Positions 18,779 to 26,096 of a stretch of 39,940 nt of DNA are shown piece after piece (position 1 is the stretch's first letter; the number at the start of each line of letters is the position of its first letter). This stretch comes from Thauera phenolivorans. Its GTDB lineage: Bacteria; Pseudomonadota; Gammaproteobacteria; Burkholderiales; Rhodocyclaceae. The DNA lies in NCBI RefSeq assembly GCF_001696715.1, contig NZ_MBFM01000004.1, positions 278,391 through 318,330 of the forward strand. Direction: 5' to 3'. The translations under genes and the position numbers were made by a program. The notes under the pieces were generated by a model, which had not been told where the DNA came from, searched no databases, and saw only the letters and a program-made list of their open reading frames with translations.

Positions 18779-21106
18779 TCATTCCTCGACCAGCACCACG
18801 GTGCGCACGTCGGGCATCTTCGACAGGTCCATGCGGTACTTCGAACCGTAGGACGGCACGCCGAGCTCCTCCTCGAGCACGTTCCATTCCTCGGGCAGCT
18901 CCCAGAACGCCTTGAACTCGGCGAGGAACTTGGGCGACAGGCCGAAGCTGGTGGCGAACATGTGCTGCACCGCCGGACCGGCATGCTTGGTGAGGATCCG
19001 TTCGCGCTCCTCCTTCATCCAGTCGCGGGTCGGCACCGCGCGCGCCAGCCGCTCCTTGCGCACCTGGGCGCGACGCGCCGCGGTCTTCTCCGCATCCACG
19101 CTCCACACCCCCTTGGCATCCTGTTCGATGACCGCCCCATAGACCTTGCGGGCGTACTCCGGCAGCAACCAGGCGTTGTTGAGGTCGCGCGCGATCGCCG
19201 CCGGCTCGCGGTCGAGCGGATCGCCGAAGCCGGGGCCGCCGCGCAGGTAGTTGAGGTAGAGGTCGTAGTTCTCGTAGCAGTCCTCGGTAGTCATGCACTG
19301 GTGGTCGCGCTTGACCACCGCGCCGGCGTCGATGTGGCGCTCGTAGTCGGGCTCGTCCGGGTTCAGGTCGGCACCCAGCGGCAGGCTGTCGCCGATCACG
19401 ATGCGCTGCTCGAGCCCGGTCTTGTGCGCCTCGAAGCGATAGCCGGTGGCCGATGGGTAGCCGCCCATCAGGCCCCAGTCGCTGTTCATGTAGCCGTTGC
19501 CCATGAAGAACATCGTCCAGTCCTGGGCCTTCCACACCATGCGCAGGGTCTCGAAGCCGCAGCCGCCGCGGAACTTGCCGTAGCCGCCGGAGTTCGCCTT
19601 GGCGTTGCGCCCGAGGTAGAGGAGCGGCTCGGCCATCTCCCAGATCTCGATGTCGCCCATGTCGCCTTCGGGGTTCCAGATCGCCGCGGCGTGGTTGAGG
19701 CCGTCCTTGATCGCGCCCGCGCCGGTGCCGCACGACGAGGCCTCGAAGGAGTTCACCGCGTGGATCTCGCCGTCCTGGTTGATGCCGCCGCCCTGCAGCC
19801 AGTTGGAGGTGTTGGCGTTGCCCGCGTTGACCTCCTCCAGGTAACCGCGGCTGAAATAGGCCTGCGACAGGCCGCGCCACATCGCGCTCCAGCCCGAGAC
19901 GAGGAAGTGCCAGGCATAGGCGTGGCCGGTGCGGCGGTCGTCCGGGTTCATCCAGGTGCCCTTGGGCAGGCGGAACTCGGTGCCGTAGTAGGCGCCGTCG
20001 TTGATGCGCTGGGTCGGCACCAGGGTCTGGGTCATCATCACCCACAGCCCGCTGGTGAAAGCCACCTGGTGGGCGTTGTAGCTGTGCCAGCCCCAGCGGC
20101 TTGCGCCCTCGAAGTCCAGCCGCCAGCTGCCGTCCCTGCGGATCTCCATCTCCACCGGCGAGTGCATGATGGTGTCGAGCTTGGCGAAGGCGTTCGAGGT
20201 CTGCACGTCCGGGTGGGCATAGGGCACGTCGACGAAGGCGACCTTGCGGTACTTGCCGGGCAGGGTCATCGCCTTCAGCCGGCTCAGCAGCCCGCGGCGG
20301 CCTTCCTCGATGACCTCGAAGGCGAATTTCTCGTAGGCCTCCAGGCCCTCGTCCTCGATGACCTCCTCGATCAGGTCGCGGATCATGTGGCAGCCGGCGA
20401 TGCGGGTCTTCTCGTCGAGGATCCAGTACTTCGGCGTGCGCACCGAGCGCTGGCTCTCGTGCAGCCAGTCCTTCAGCGGCTGGTCGTTCACCCCGGTCTT
20501 GCGGCAGGTGATCATGTAGCCGTCGCCGAAGCGCTGGGTCTGCCCGGTCGACATCGAGCCCGGCGTGACCGCGCCGGTGTCGATGACGTGGGTGACGCCG
20601 CCGACCCAGCCGACCAGCTTGCCGTGGGCGAAGATGGGCACGATGGTGGCGATGTCGCAGGGATGGACGTTGCCGATCGAGCAGTCGTTGTTGGTGAACA
20701 TGTCCCCGGGGTTGATGCCGGGGTTGCTCTCCCAGTCGTTCTCGATCATGTACTTGATCGCCGCGCCCATCGTGCCGACGTGAATGATGATGCCGGTCGA
20801 GGTCAGCACGCAGTCACCCGCGGCGTTGTACAGGGTGAAGCAGAGTTCGCCTTCCTGCTCGACGATCGGGCTGGCGGCGATCTTCTTCGCCGTTTCACGC
20901 GCATGGACCAGGCCGCCGCGCAGCTTGGAGAACATCTTCTCGTAGCGGATCGGATCCGACTCGCGCAGCTCCAGCCGGGCGAGTCCGTTGTAGTGGCCGC
21001 CGCTCTCCTTCGTGCGCTGCAGGATGCCGTCGCGGAACTGCTTCAGGGTCTGGCCGTTGCCGAGCAGGTTGGCAAAGCCGACTTCCTTGTCGCTCATCAT
21101 GTTCAT
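18779..21106 (-). CDS. acxB: Acetone carboxylase alpha subunit (hydantoinase B/oxoprolinase family)
   Basis: This 775-residue (about 85 kDa) subunit belongs to the HyuB family and holds the metal-dependent carboxylation site. Family segments include GGHYNGLARLELRESDPIRYEKMFSKLRGGLVHARETAKKIAASPIVEQEGELCFTLYNAAGDCV near the N-terminus, MFTNNDCSIGNVHPCDIATIVPIF (metal-binding His/Asp region), GGGINQDGEIHAVNSFEASSCGTGAGAIKDGLNHAAA, and FRGGCGFETLRMVWKA. The ATG at 21106 lies 10 bp after the acxA stop, behind GAGGAC. Unlike plain hydantoinases, the pair is followed by the zinc-type gamma gene, which fixes the function. Confidence 0.95.
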   Translation of the reverse strand: MNMMSDKEVGFANLLGNGQTLKQFRDGILQRTKESGGHYNGLARLELRESDPIRYEKMFSKLRGGLVHARETAKKIAASPIVEQEGELCFTLYNAAGDCVLTSTGIIIHVGTMGAAIKYMIENDWESNPGINPGDMFTNNDCSIGNVHPCDIATIVPIFAHGKLVGWVGGVTHVIDTGAVTPGSMSTGQTQRFGDGYMITCRKTGVNDQPLKDWLHESQRSVRTPKYWILDEKTRIAGCHMIRDLIEEVIEDEGLEAYEKFAFEVIEEGRRGLLSRLKAMTLPGKYRKVAFVDVPYAHPDVQTSNAFAKLDTIMHSPVEMEIRRDGSWRLDFEGASRWGWHSYNAHQVAFTSGLWVMMTQTLVPTQRINDGAYYGTEFRLPKGTWMNPDDRRTGHAYAWHFLVSGWSAMWRGLSQAYFSRGYLEEVNAGNANTSNWLQGGGINQDGEIHAVNSFEASSCGTGAGAIKDGLNHAAAIWNPEGDMGDIEIWEMAEPLLYLGRNAKANSGGYGKFRGGCGFETLRMVWKAQDWTMFFMGNGYMNSDWGLMGGYPSATGYRFEAHKTGLEQRIVIGDSLPLGADLNPDEPDYERHIDAGAVVKRDHQCMTTEDCYENYDLYLNYLRGGPGFGDPLDREPAAIARDLNNAWLLPEYARKVYGAVIEQDAKGVWSVDAEKTAARRAQVRKERLARAVPTRDWMKEERERILTKHAGPAVQHMFATSFGLSPKFLAEFKAFWELPEEWNVLEEELGVPSYGSKYRMDLSKMPDVRTVVLVEE

Positions 21107-21116
21107 GACTGTGTCC

Positions 21117-23267
21117 TCACTTCACTTCGCGGAGATGGAAAAGGCGGTGCTTGTCGAGCCGGGTCTCGAAGCCGTCGGGCACGACGAAGGTGGTGGCATC
21201 GGACTCGATGATCGCGGGGCCGGCGACGCGGTTGCCCGGCTTGAGCGACTCCATCTTCCACAGCACCGCATCCACCCATTTGCGGTTGCGATAGAACGGC
21301 CGGGTGCCCAGCCTGGCCTCCTCCGGCGGGGTCTCGCCCATCTCCGGGTCCTCGGGCAGCACCGGCTTCTGCGTCATCACCAGGCCGCGCATGATCGCGC
21401 CGGTGACGGAGAAGCCCAGTTCGGGCGAACGCGCCGAGCTGGCATACACGCGGGAGTAGGTGTTCTCGTAGGCCTCGACGATCTGGTCCCAGTCCGCTGC
21501 GGTGGCGGCGGAGGCGATCGGGGAGGTGATCTCGAGGTCGTTGAGCTGACCCATGTACTGCATCCGGAAGCCGGGGCGCAGGATCACGTCCTCCGGCTTG
21601 AAGCCGTTGATGACGAACTCGTCGATCACCTTCGCGGCCAGTTCGGCCCAGGCACCCTGGATGGTCTGGCAGGCGGCTTCCTTGGCGTCGTCGGCGGCGA
21701 ACTGGGGCACCGCGATGTCCACGCTCTTGTCGTAGCGGTACTCGAAGTCGGCGCAGGCGCAACCGAATGCGGAGAAGCCTGCCGCCCACGCCGGTACGAT
21801 GACGTCCTTGAAGCCCGCGCCCTCGGTGTAGCCATAGGTGTGCACCGGGCCCGCGCCGCCGTAGGAGAAGCAGACGAAGTCGGCCGGGTTGTAGCCCTTG
21901 GCGCTGATGTTGGCCCGCAGGTAGTCGCGCAGCTGGAGGTCGAGCAGCTCGATGACGCCGGCGGCGGCATCCTCCACCGAGAGGCCGAGCGGGTCGGCGA
22001 TCTGCGCCTTGATGTGCTGGCGCGCGCGCTCGACGTCGAGCTTGATCGCGCCGCCGAGGAAGTTCTCCGGATTGAGGTAGCCGAGCACCACGTGGCAGTC
22101 CGACACCGACACGGTGTCGAGCCCGCTCTCCGGCCAGCAGGTGCCGACGCGATAGCCGGCGCTGTCCGGACCGAGCTTGATGCCACCGCTGTAGGGGTCG
22201 ATGCGCACGAAGCTGCCGGCGCCCGCGCCCACCGAGTCCATCGCCACCAGCGGCAGCGACAGCACCAGGCGGGCCATGTCGGGATCGGAGGCGATCGCGA
22301 AGTTGCCCTTGGTGATCAGTGCCATGTCGAAGGAGGTGCCGCCGATGTCGGAGCAGGCGATGTTCTCGTAGCCGAGCGCCTCGCCGAGCAGCCGCGAGCC
22401 GATGACGCCGCCGATCGGGCCGGAGACGATGGTGCGCGCGAGCTCCTTCGCCTTCCATGAGATCGTGCCGCCATGGGTCGCCATCACCCGCAGGTCGAAC
22501 TTCGCGCCGTGCTTGCGGAAGCGCTCGCTGACCTTCTGCAGGGTCTGGCGCGAGGGCTCGGCGGCGTAGGCCTCGAGCACCGTGGTGTTGGTGCGGTGGC
22601 TTTCCTTGCGCGAGGGGTAGTAATCGACCGAGGCGAACACCGGGATGTCCACGCCCAGCTTCACCAGCTCCTCGCGGCAGACGTCGCGCGCCCGCTTCTC
22701 GTTGCTTTCGTTCTTGTGCGACTGCAGCAGACAGATCGCGATCGCCTGCGCGCCCGCCTCGACCAGCTCGCGGGTGGCCTGGCGAACCTCGTGCTCGCGC
22801 AACGGGATCACGACCTCGCCCTGCACGTCGGTGCGTTCGGTGACGCCGCGGGTGCGCGACAGCGGCACCAGCGGCTCGTCGTAGCGGTGGGTGTTGAGGT
22901 GGATACGGTCCTCGAGCGCATAACCGAGGTAGCTCTGGACCGCGCGCCCCATGGAATGGACCTGCTCGAAGCCCTTGTTGCAGATCAGGCCCACGTCGAG
23001 GCCCTTGCGCTGCACCACCCGGTTCAGCATCGCGGTGCCCGAATAGACGCAGGTGACCAGCTCGGGATAGACCTCGTCGACACCCCGCCCCCAGTGGGCG
23101 AGCGCGTCCTCCGAGGAGTTGAAGATGGCGAGCGATTCGTCCGCCGGATTGCTCTGCGCCTTGCCGACGACGAAGCGGCCGTCGCCACGCACGAAGAAGG
23201 TATCGGTCATCGTGCCGCCGGCATCGATGCCCATCACCTGTACCCGCGATGCGGTCTGGACTTCCAT
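21117..23267 (-). CDS. acxA: Acetone carboxylase beta subunit (hydantoinase A/oxoprolinase family)
   Basis: The 716-residue (about 78 kDa) beta subunit uses ATP, which acetone carboxylase cleaves to AMP and two phosphates to activate acetone and bicarbonate, giving acetoacetate. Hallmarks of the HyuA/ASKHA nucleotide-binding fold are VMGIDAGGTMTDTFFV at the N-terminus, SGTAMLNRVVQRKG, VMATHGGTISWKAKELARTIVSGPIGGVIGSRLLGEALGYENIACSDIGGTSFDMALI, and FVCFSYGGAGPVHTYGYTEGAGF. The ATG at 23267 follows GGAGACAG. It is the first gene of acxABC-synthetase, with a -24/-12 promoter about 65 bp upstream and enhancer-like dyads behind that. No truncation is visible. Confidence 0.95.
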   Translation of the reverse strand: MEVQTASRVQVMGIDAGGTMTDTFFVRGDGRFVVGKAQSNPADESLAIFNSSEDALAHWGRGVDEVYPELVTCVYSGTAMLNRVVQRKGLDVGLICNKGFEQVHSMGRAVQSYLGYALEDRIHLNTHRYDEPLVPLSRTRGVTERTDVQGEVVIPLREHEVRQATRELVEAGAQAIAICLLQSHKNESNEKRARDVCREELVKLGVDIPVFASVDYYPSRKESHRTNTTVLEAYAAEPSRQTLQKVSERFRKHGAKFDLRVMATHGGTISWKAKELARTIVSGPIGGVIGSRLLGEALGYENIACSDIGGTSFDMALITKGNFAIASDPDMARLVLSLPLVAMDSVGAGAGSFVRIDPYSGGIKLGPDSAGYRVGTCWPESGLDTVSVSDCHVVLGYLNPENFLGGAIKLDVERARQHIKAQIADPLGLSVEDAAAGVIELLDLQLRDYLRANISAKGYNPADFVCFSYGGAGPVHTYGYTEGAGFKDVIVPAWAAGFSAFGCACADFEYRYDKSVDIAVPQFAADDAKEAACQTIQGAWAELAAKVIDEFVINGFKPEDVILRPGFRMQYMGQLNDLEITSPIASAATAADWDQIVEAYENTYSRVYASSARSPELGFSVTGAIMRGLVMTQKPVLPEDPEMGETPPEEARLGTRPFYRNRKWVDAVLWKMESLKPGNRVAGPAIIESDATTFVVPDGFETRLDKHRLFHLREVK

Positions 23268-23330
23268 GGTTTCTGTCTCCGTTGCTTCTGGTTGGATGAG
23301 GTGCCGTGTGCCCGGCCCCGCAATGCCTTA

Positions 23331-23346
23331 CGCAAGCCGCGTACCA
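23331..23346 (-). promoter_or_regulatory. Sigma-54 (-24/-12) promoter of acxABC
   Basis: The minus strand reads TGGTACGCGGCTTGCG, preceded by C. Compared with YTGGCACG-N4-TTGCW it misses only one base in the -24 block and the last W. The invariant GG and GC are exactly 10 bases apart. The predicted start is near 23320, giving a leader of about 53 nt before the acxA ATG. Confidence 0.75.
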
Positions 23347-23438
23347 GTTTTTCCAGCGTGCAGCGCAGCACGAACCGAGACCCTGAAGACCGGGGCAGAT
23401 CGAGCATCGGATGCGGCAGCGCACCAGAAACGGAGGCG

Positions 23439-23487
23439 TTCCGGCGATGACCGGAAACGGGATGGACGTCCGGAAATCGAACGTTCG
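23439..23487. promoter_or_regulatory. Candidate AcxR enhancer sites upstream of acxA
   Basis: The 17-bp dyad CGTCCGG-AAA-TCGAACG (23467-23483) shares GGACGTCCGGAAA exactly with the site at 16073-16085. It overlaps a CGAACGTTCG palindrome (23478-23487). Closer to the promoter is a second dyad, TTCCGG-cgatga-CCGGAA (23439-23456). Centres are about -155 and -127 from the predicted start, a usual enhancer distance. The 330-bp gap 23268-23597 contains these sites, the -24/-12 promoter and the lipoprotein terminator, and no supported gene. Confidence 0.6.
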
Positions 23488-23524
23488 GTGACGGACGGCA
23501 TGAAACCCGCCCGCAGAAAGCACG

Positions 23525-23556
23525 GAAGCCCGCCCGGATCGCTCCGGACGGGCTTC
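23525..23556 (-). terminator. Terminator of the OmpA-like lipoprotein gene
   Basis: Stem GAAGCCCG...CGGGCTTC with an inner CCGGA-TCGC-TCCGG stem and one mismatch, followed on the minus strand by a short T-rich stretch (GTGCTTTCT). It separates the lipoprotein gene from the acx enhancer region. Confidence 0.55.
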
Positions 23557-23570
23557 TCGGTGGGGACGGC

Positions 23571-23587
23571 GGGGGCGTTGCGCCCCC
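23571..23587 (-). terminator. Stem-loop directly after the OmpA-like gene
   Basis: Perfect 7-bp stem GGGGGCG-TTG-CGCCCCC, 10 bp beyond the stop codon. It has no T-run of its own and probably acts with the larger hairpin at 23525-23556. Confidence 0.4.
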
Positions 23588-23597
23588 GGCGGCCGTA

Positions 23598-24257
23598 TCA
23601 GTTCGCCGCTTCGGCGATGAAGATTTCCACGCGGCGGTTCTGCGCGCGACCGCTGGCCGAGCCGTTGTCCGCCACCGGCTCGCGCGAGCCGCGGCCGTCG
23701 ATGCCGATGCGGCTGGAGGCGACGCCGCGCGAGACCAGGTAGTCGCGGGTGGCAGCGGCGCGGTTGATCGACAGCGGGTTGTTGATCGCGTCGCTGCCGG
23801 TGCTGTCGGTGTGGCCGATGATGGCGATCGTCGTCACCGGGTGCTGGTTCAGGGTGTTGGCCAGGTTGTCGAGCACCGGGCGCATGTTCGGCTTGATGTC
23901 GTAGCGACCGGTATCGAAGGAGACGTCGCTGGGGATGTCGACCTTCAGCCGGTTGTCGGCGGTCTGGCTGACGCCGATGCCGGTCCCCGCGGTGGCCTGC
24001 TCGACCGCCGCCTTCTGTTCCTGCATGCGCTTGGACCACAGGTAGCCGCCGGCCGCGCCGATCGCCGCGCCCACCGCCGCGCCGGTGCCGGTGCTCTTGG
24101 CCTTGTCGCCGCCCGCGGTGGCGCGCCCGATGATCGCGCCGGTGACCGCGCCGATGCCCGCGCCGACGCCGGTGTCACGCTGGGTTTCGGTCATGCCGCC
24201 GGCACAGCCGGTGAGGACGACGGTGAATGCGCTGAGGGAAAGAATAGTTTTTTTCAT
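23598..24257 (-). CDS. OmpA-family lipoprotein with glycine-zipper segment
   Basis: A 219-residue outer-membrane lipoprotein. The signal peptide ends in the lipobox LTGC (Cys18). Residues 30-72 form a glycine-zipper region (GVGAGIGAVTGAIIG ... GAAVGAAIGAAGG) that may insert in membrane. The C-terminal OmpA/MotB domain (about 105-215) has the peptidoglycan-binding marks IIGHTDSTGSDAINNPLSINRA and GRAQNRRVEI. The ATG at 24257 has a very strong AGGAGGTG site; the frame extends further upstream but without support. The likely role is tethering the outer membrane to peptidoglycan, similar to YiaD-type proteins. It stands alone between the crcB hairpin and its own terminator. Confidence 0.9.
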   Translation of the reverse strand: MKKTILSLSAFTVVLTGCAGGMTETQRDTGVGAGIGAVTGAIIGRATAGGDKAKSTGTGAAVGAAIGAAGGYLWSKRMQEQKAAVEQATAGTGIGVSQTADNRLKVDIPSDVSFDTGRYDIKPNMRPVLDNLANTLNQHPVTTIAIIGHTDSTGSDAINNPLSINRAAATRDYLVSRGVASSRIGIDGRGSREPVADNGSASGRAQNRRVEIFIAEAAN

Positions 24258-24293
24258 TGGGACACCTCCTGATTGAATTCGGGCCGCTCGATT

Positions 24294-24321
24294 ATCCCGG
24301 CGCTGCGGGTCGCGCCGGGAT
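24294..24321 (-). terminator. Hairpin behind crcB
   Basis: Perfect 10-bp stem ATCCCGGCGC...GCGCCGGGAT with an 8-nt loop, between the crcB stop and the ribosome site of the lipoprotein gene. It has no T-run downstream. It may end the mscS-crcB message or fold in the leader of the next gene. Confidence 0.4.
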
Positions 24322-24368
24322 TCCAGTGTGCAACAAAGCATGACATGCGAACAACCGCGCAGACCGGG

Positions 24369-24752
24369 TCAAGCTCGTAGGGCGTTGAATGCGGCATAGC
24401 CGGCCCAGGTCATCAGTACCGAGCCGGCGACATGGGCGAGCACATGCAGGGCGAACCCGCCCCAGGCCGCGCGCTGCAGGAGATGGAAGGACTCGGCGGA
24501 GAAGGTGGAAAAGGTGGTCAGGCCGCCGAGCAGGCCGGTGGTGAGCGCGAGCTTGAGGGCTGGCGACAGCGTCGGCACCGCCTGCACCAACGCGAGCGCG
24601 ACGCCCATCAGGAAGCCGCCGGCGAGGTTGGCCACGAGCGTGCCGAGCGGCAGGACCACGGTCGTCGGGTTCAGCCACAGGCCGAGGCCCCAGCGCAACC
24701 AGGCGCCGCAGGCGGCACCTGCCCCCACCGCGGCGAAGGCTGCCAGGTTCAT
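24369..24752 (-). CDS. crcB: CrcB/Fluc fluoride channel
   Basis: A 127-residue four-helix membrane protein that exports fluoride as a dual-topology dimer. The signatures are present: Arg19 in GAWLRWGLG, the GTLVANLAGGFLMG helix with Asn42, and the GGLTTFSTFS motif (76-85) that holds the channel's Phe box and central Na+ site. Length is normal for the family. It overlaps the mscS stop by 4 bp (ATGA), so the two are translated together. No fluoride riboswitch was recognised before mscS. Confidence 0.93.
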   Translation of the reverse strand: MNLAAFAAVGAGAACGAWLRWGLGLWLNPTTVVLPLGTLVANLAGGFLMGVALALVQAVPTLSPALKLALTTGLLGGLTTFSTFSAESFHLLQRAAWGGFALHVLAHVAGSVLMTWAGYAAFNALRA

Positions 24753-25954
24753 CGCGCACCTGCCGTCGCCGGCGCGGGGGCGGACCCACTCGCGCCCGAC
24801 GTCGCCCGCTCGGCTGCAGGCCCGCTTTCACGCGGTTCGACCGGCGCATCCGGCTCGCCGCCGACGAGATGCAGGGTGCGCGTCGGGAAGGCGATCTGGC
24901 CGCCGTGACGCTCGACGATGTCGGCGATCTGCAGCATCACGTCCTGCTTGATCTCGTGGAAGCGCACCCATGCAGTGGTGCGGGTGAAGGCGTAGACCAT
25001 GATGTCGAGCGAGGATGGGCCGAACTGGTTGAGATTGACGATGATGGTCTGGTTGTGGTCGATCTCCTCGTGACCGCGCAGCATCGACTGGATGTCGTCC
25101 ACGATTGCCGCGACCCGGCCGACGTCGTCGTAGCGCACGCCCACCACTTCGTTGATGCGGCGGTTGGTCATGCGCGAGGGGTTCTCCACCGTGATCTGGG
25201 TAAACACCGCATTCGGCACGTAGAGCGGGCGCTTGTCGAAAGTACGGATGCGGGTCAGCCGCCAGCCGATCTCCTCCACCGTGCCCTCGATCTCCTTGTC
25301 CGGCGAGCGGATCCAGTCACCGACCGTGAACGGGCGATCGAGATAGACCATCAGCCCGCCGAAGAAGTTGGCCAGCAGGTCCTTGGCCGCGAAGCCGACC
25401 GCGATACCGCCGATACCGCCGAAGGCGAGCACGCCGGAGATCGAGAAGCCGAGGCTTTGCAGGGCGACCAGCACCGCGGTGATGATCACCGACACCCGCA
25501 GCAGCTTGCCGACCGCATCCACCGTGGTGCGGTCGATCGACTCGCCGCGCGCGAGCCGGCGGGAGACGATGCCCTCCTGCACCTTGCCGATGAAGCGCAC
25601 CAGGAACCAGGCCAGGCAGCCGATCACGCCGATCGTGCGCACCGGGTCGACCGCTTCGAACACGGTGGCGCCGGTCTCCGCGTGCAACACGCGAGCGGCG
25701 AAGGCGATGCCGACGATCCAGGCGAGCACGGTGAGCGGCTTGCGCGCCGCCGACACCAGGGCGAAGCCCCACGGCGTCGTCGCATGGCGGGTGCGCTCCT
25801 CCAGCCGCGCCAGCAGCCGGCGGAGGAAGAAGTTGGCCACCACCACCGCGAACACGATCACGAAGATCTGCAGGATGAGCACCGTCCTTTCATCGCCGCC
25901 GCTGACGCGGGCGATCACGTTTTCGAGGGCTTCGAGCTTGAGTTCTTCTTCCAT
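24749..25954 (-). CDS. MscS-family mechanosensitive ion channel
   Basis: A 401-residue small-conductance mechanosensitive channel protein. Three or four N-terminal membrane helices (residues about 25-190) lead to the pore helix TM3 with its Gly/Ala pattern (VLAFGGIGGIAVGFAAKDLLANFFGGLMVYLDRPFTVGDWI). The cytoplasmic beta domain follows (GTVEEIGWRLTRIRTFDKRPLYVPNAVFTQITVENPSRMTNRR), then the alpha-beta vestibule. A disordered Pro/Ala tail ends the protein. It opens under membrane tension during osmotic downshock. It is the first gene of the mscS-crcB pair and is divergent from glnS. Confidence 0.92.
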   Translation of the reverse strand: MEEELKLEALENVIARVSGGDERTVLILQIFVIVFAVVVANFFLRRLLARLEERTRHATTPWGFALVSAARKPLTVLAWIVGIAFAARVLHAETGATVFEAVDPVRTIGVIGCLAWFLVRFIGKVQEGIVSRRLARGESIDRTTVDAVGKLLRVSVIITAVLVALQSLGFSISGVLAFGGIGGIAVGFAAKDLLANFFGGLMVYLDRPFTVGDWIRSPDKEIEGTVEEIGWRLTRIRTFDKRPLYVPNAVFTQITVENPSRMTNRRINEVVGVRYDDVGRVAAIVDDIQSMLRGHEEIDHNQTIIVNLNQFGPSSLDIMVYAFTRTTAWVRFHEIKQDVMLQIADIVERHGGQIAFPTRTLHLVGGEPDAPVEPRESGPAAERATSGASGSAPAPATAGAR

Positions 25955-26034
25955 CGGGATCCTTTGTCCGGGGTTCTCGGGCGCGTCATTCTAACCGTCC
26001 GCCCCGCGCGGGCCGAGCCGCGGGACCGATCGGC

Positions 26035-26040
26035 TACAAT
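26035..26040 (+). promoter_or_regulatory. Possible -10 element for glnS
   Basis: TACAAT, 56 bp before the glnS ATG, in the divergent mscS-glnS gap. No matching -35 hexamer was found at the right spacing, so this is weak. Confidence 0.3.
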
Positions 26041-26096
26041 GTCCGCCATCGAGCAACCCGGCCCGAAGTGCCCTCCTCCCGGAACCCGCAAGCCCC

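Noticed and set aside
15938-21211. A 1757-codon open frame on the plus strand antisense to the synthetase and acxCB genes
   Set aside because: It lies opposite strongly recognised genes, and its translation is low-complexity and rich in Arg, His, Ala and Gly with no domain. Long antisense frames are common at this GC content because stop codons are rare.
18779-23267. N-methylhydantoinase or 5-oxoprolinase instead of acetone carboxylase
   Set aside because: The HyuA/HyuB pair is followed by a 168-residue gamma subunit with two cysteine pairs and lies in a cluster with a sigma-54 activator and an acyl-CoA synthetase, which is specific to acetone carboxylase. The five-subunit acetophenone type also does not fit.
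23268-23597. A gene in the gap upstream of acxA
   Set aside because: Open frames here (for example 23119-23742 on the plus strand) run over the sigma-54 promoter, the enhancer dyads and the lipoprotein terminator, and have no start signal or family match.
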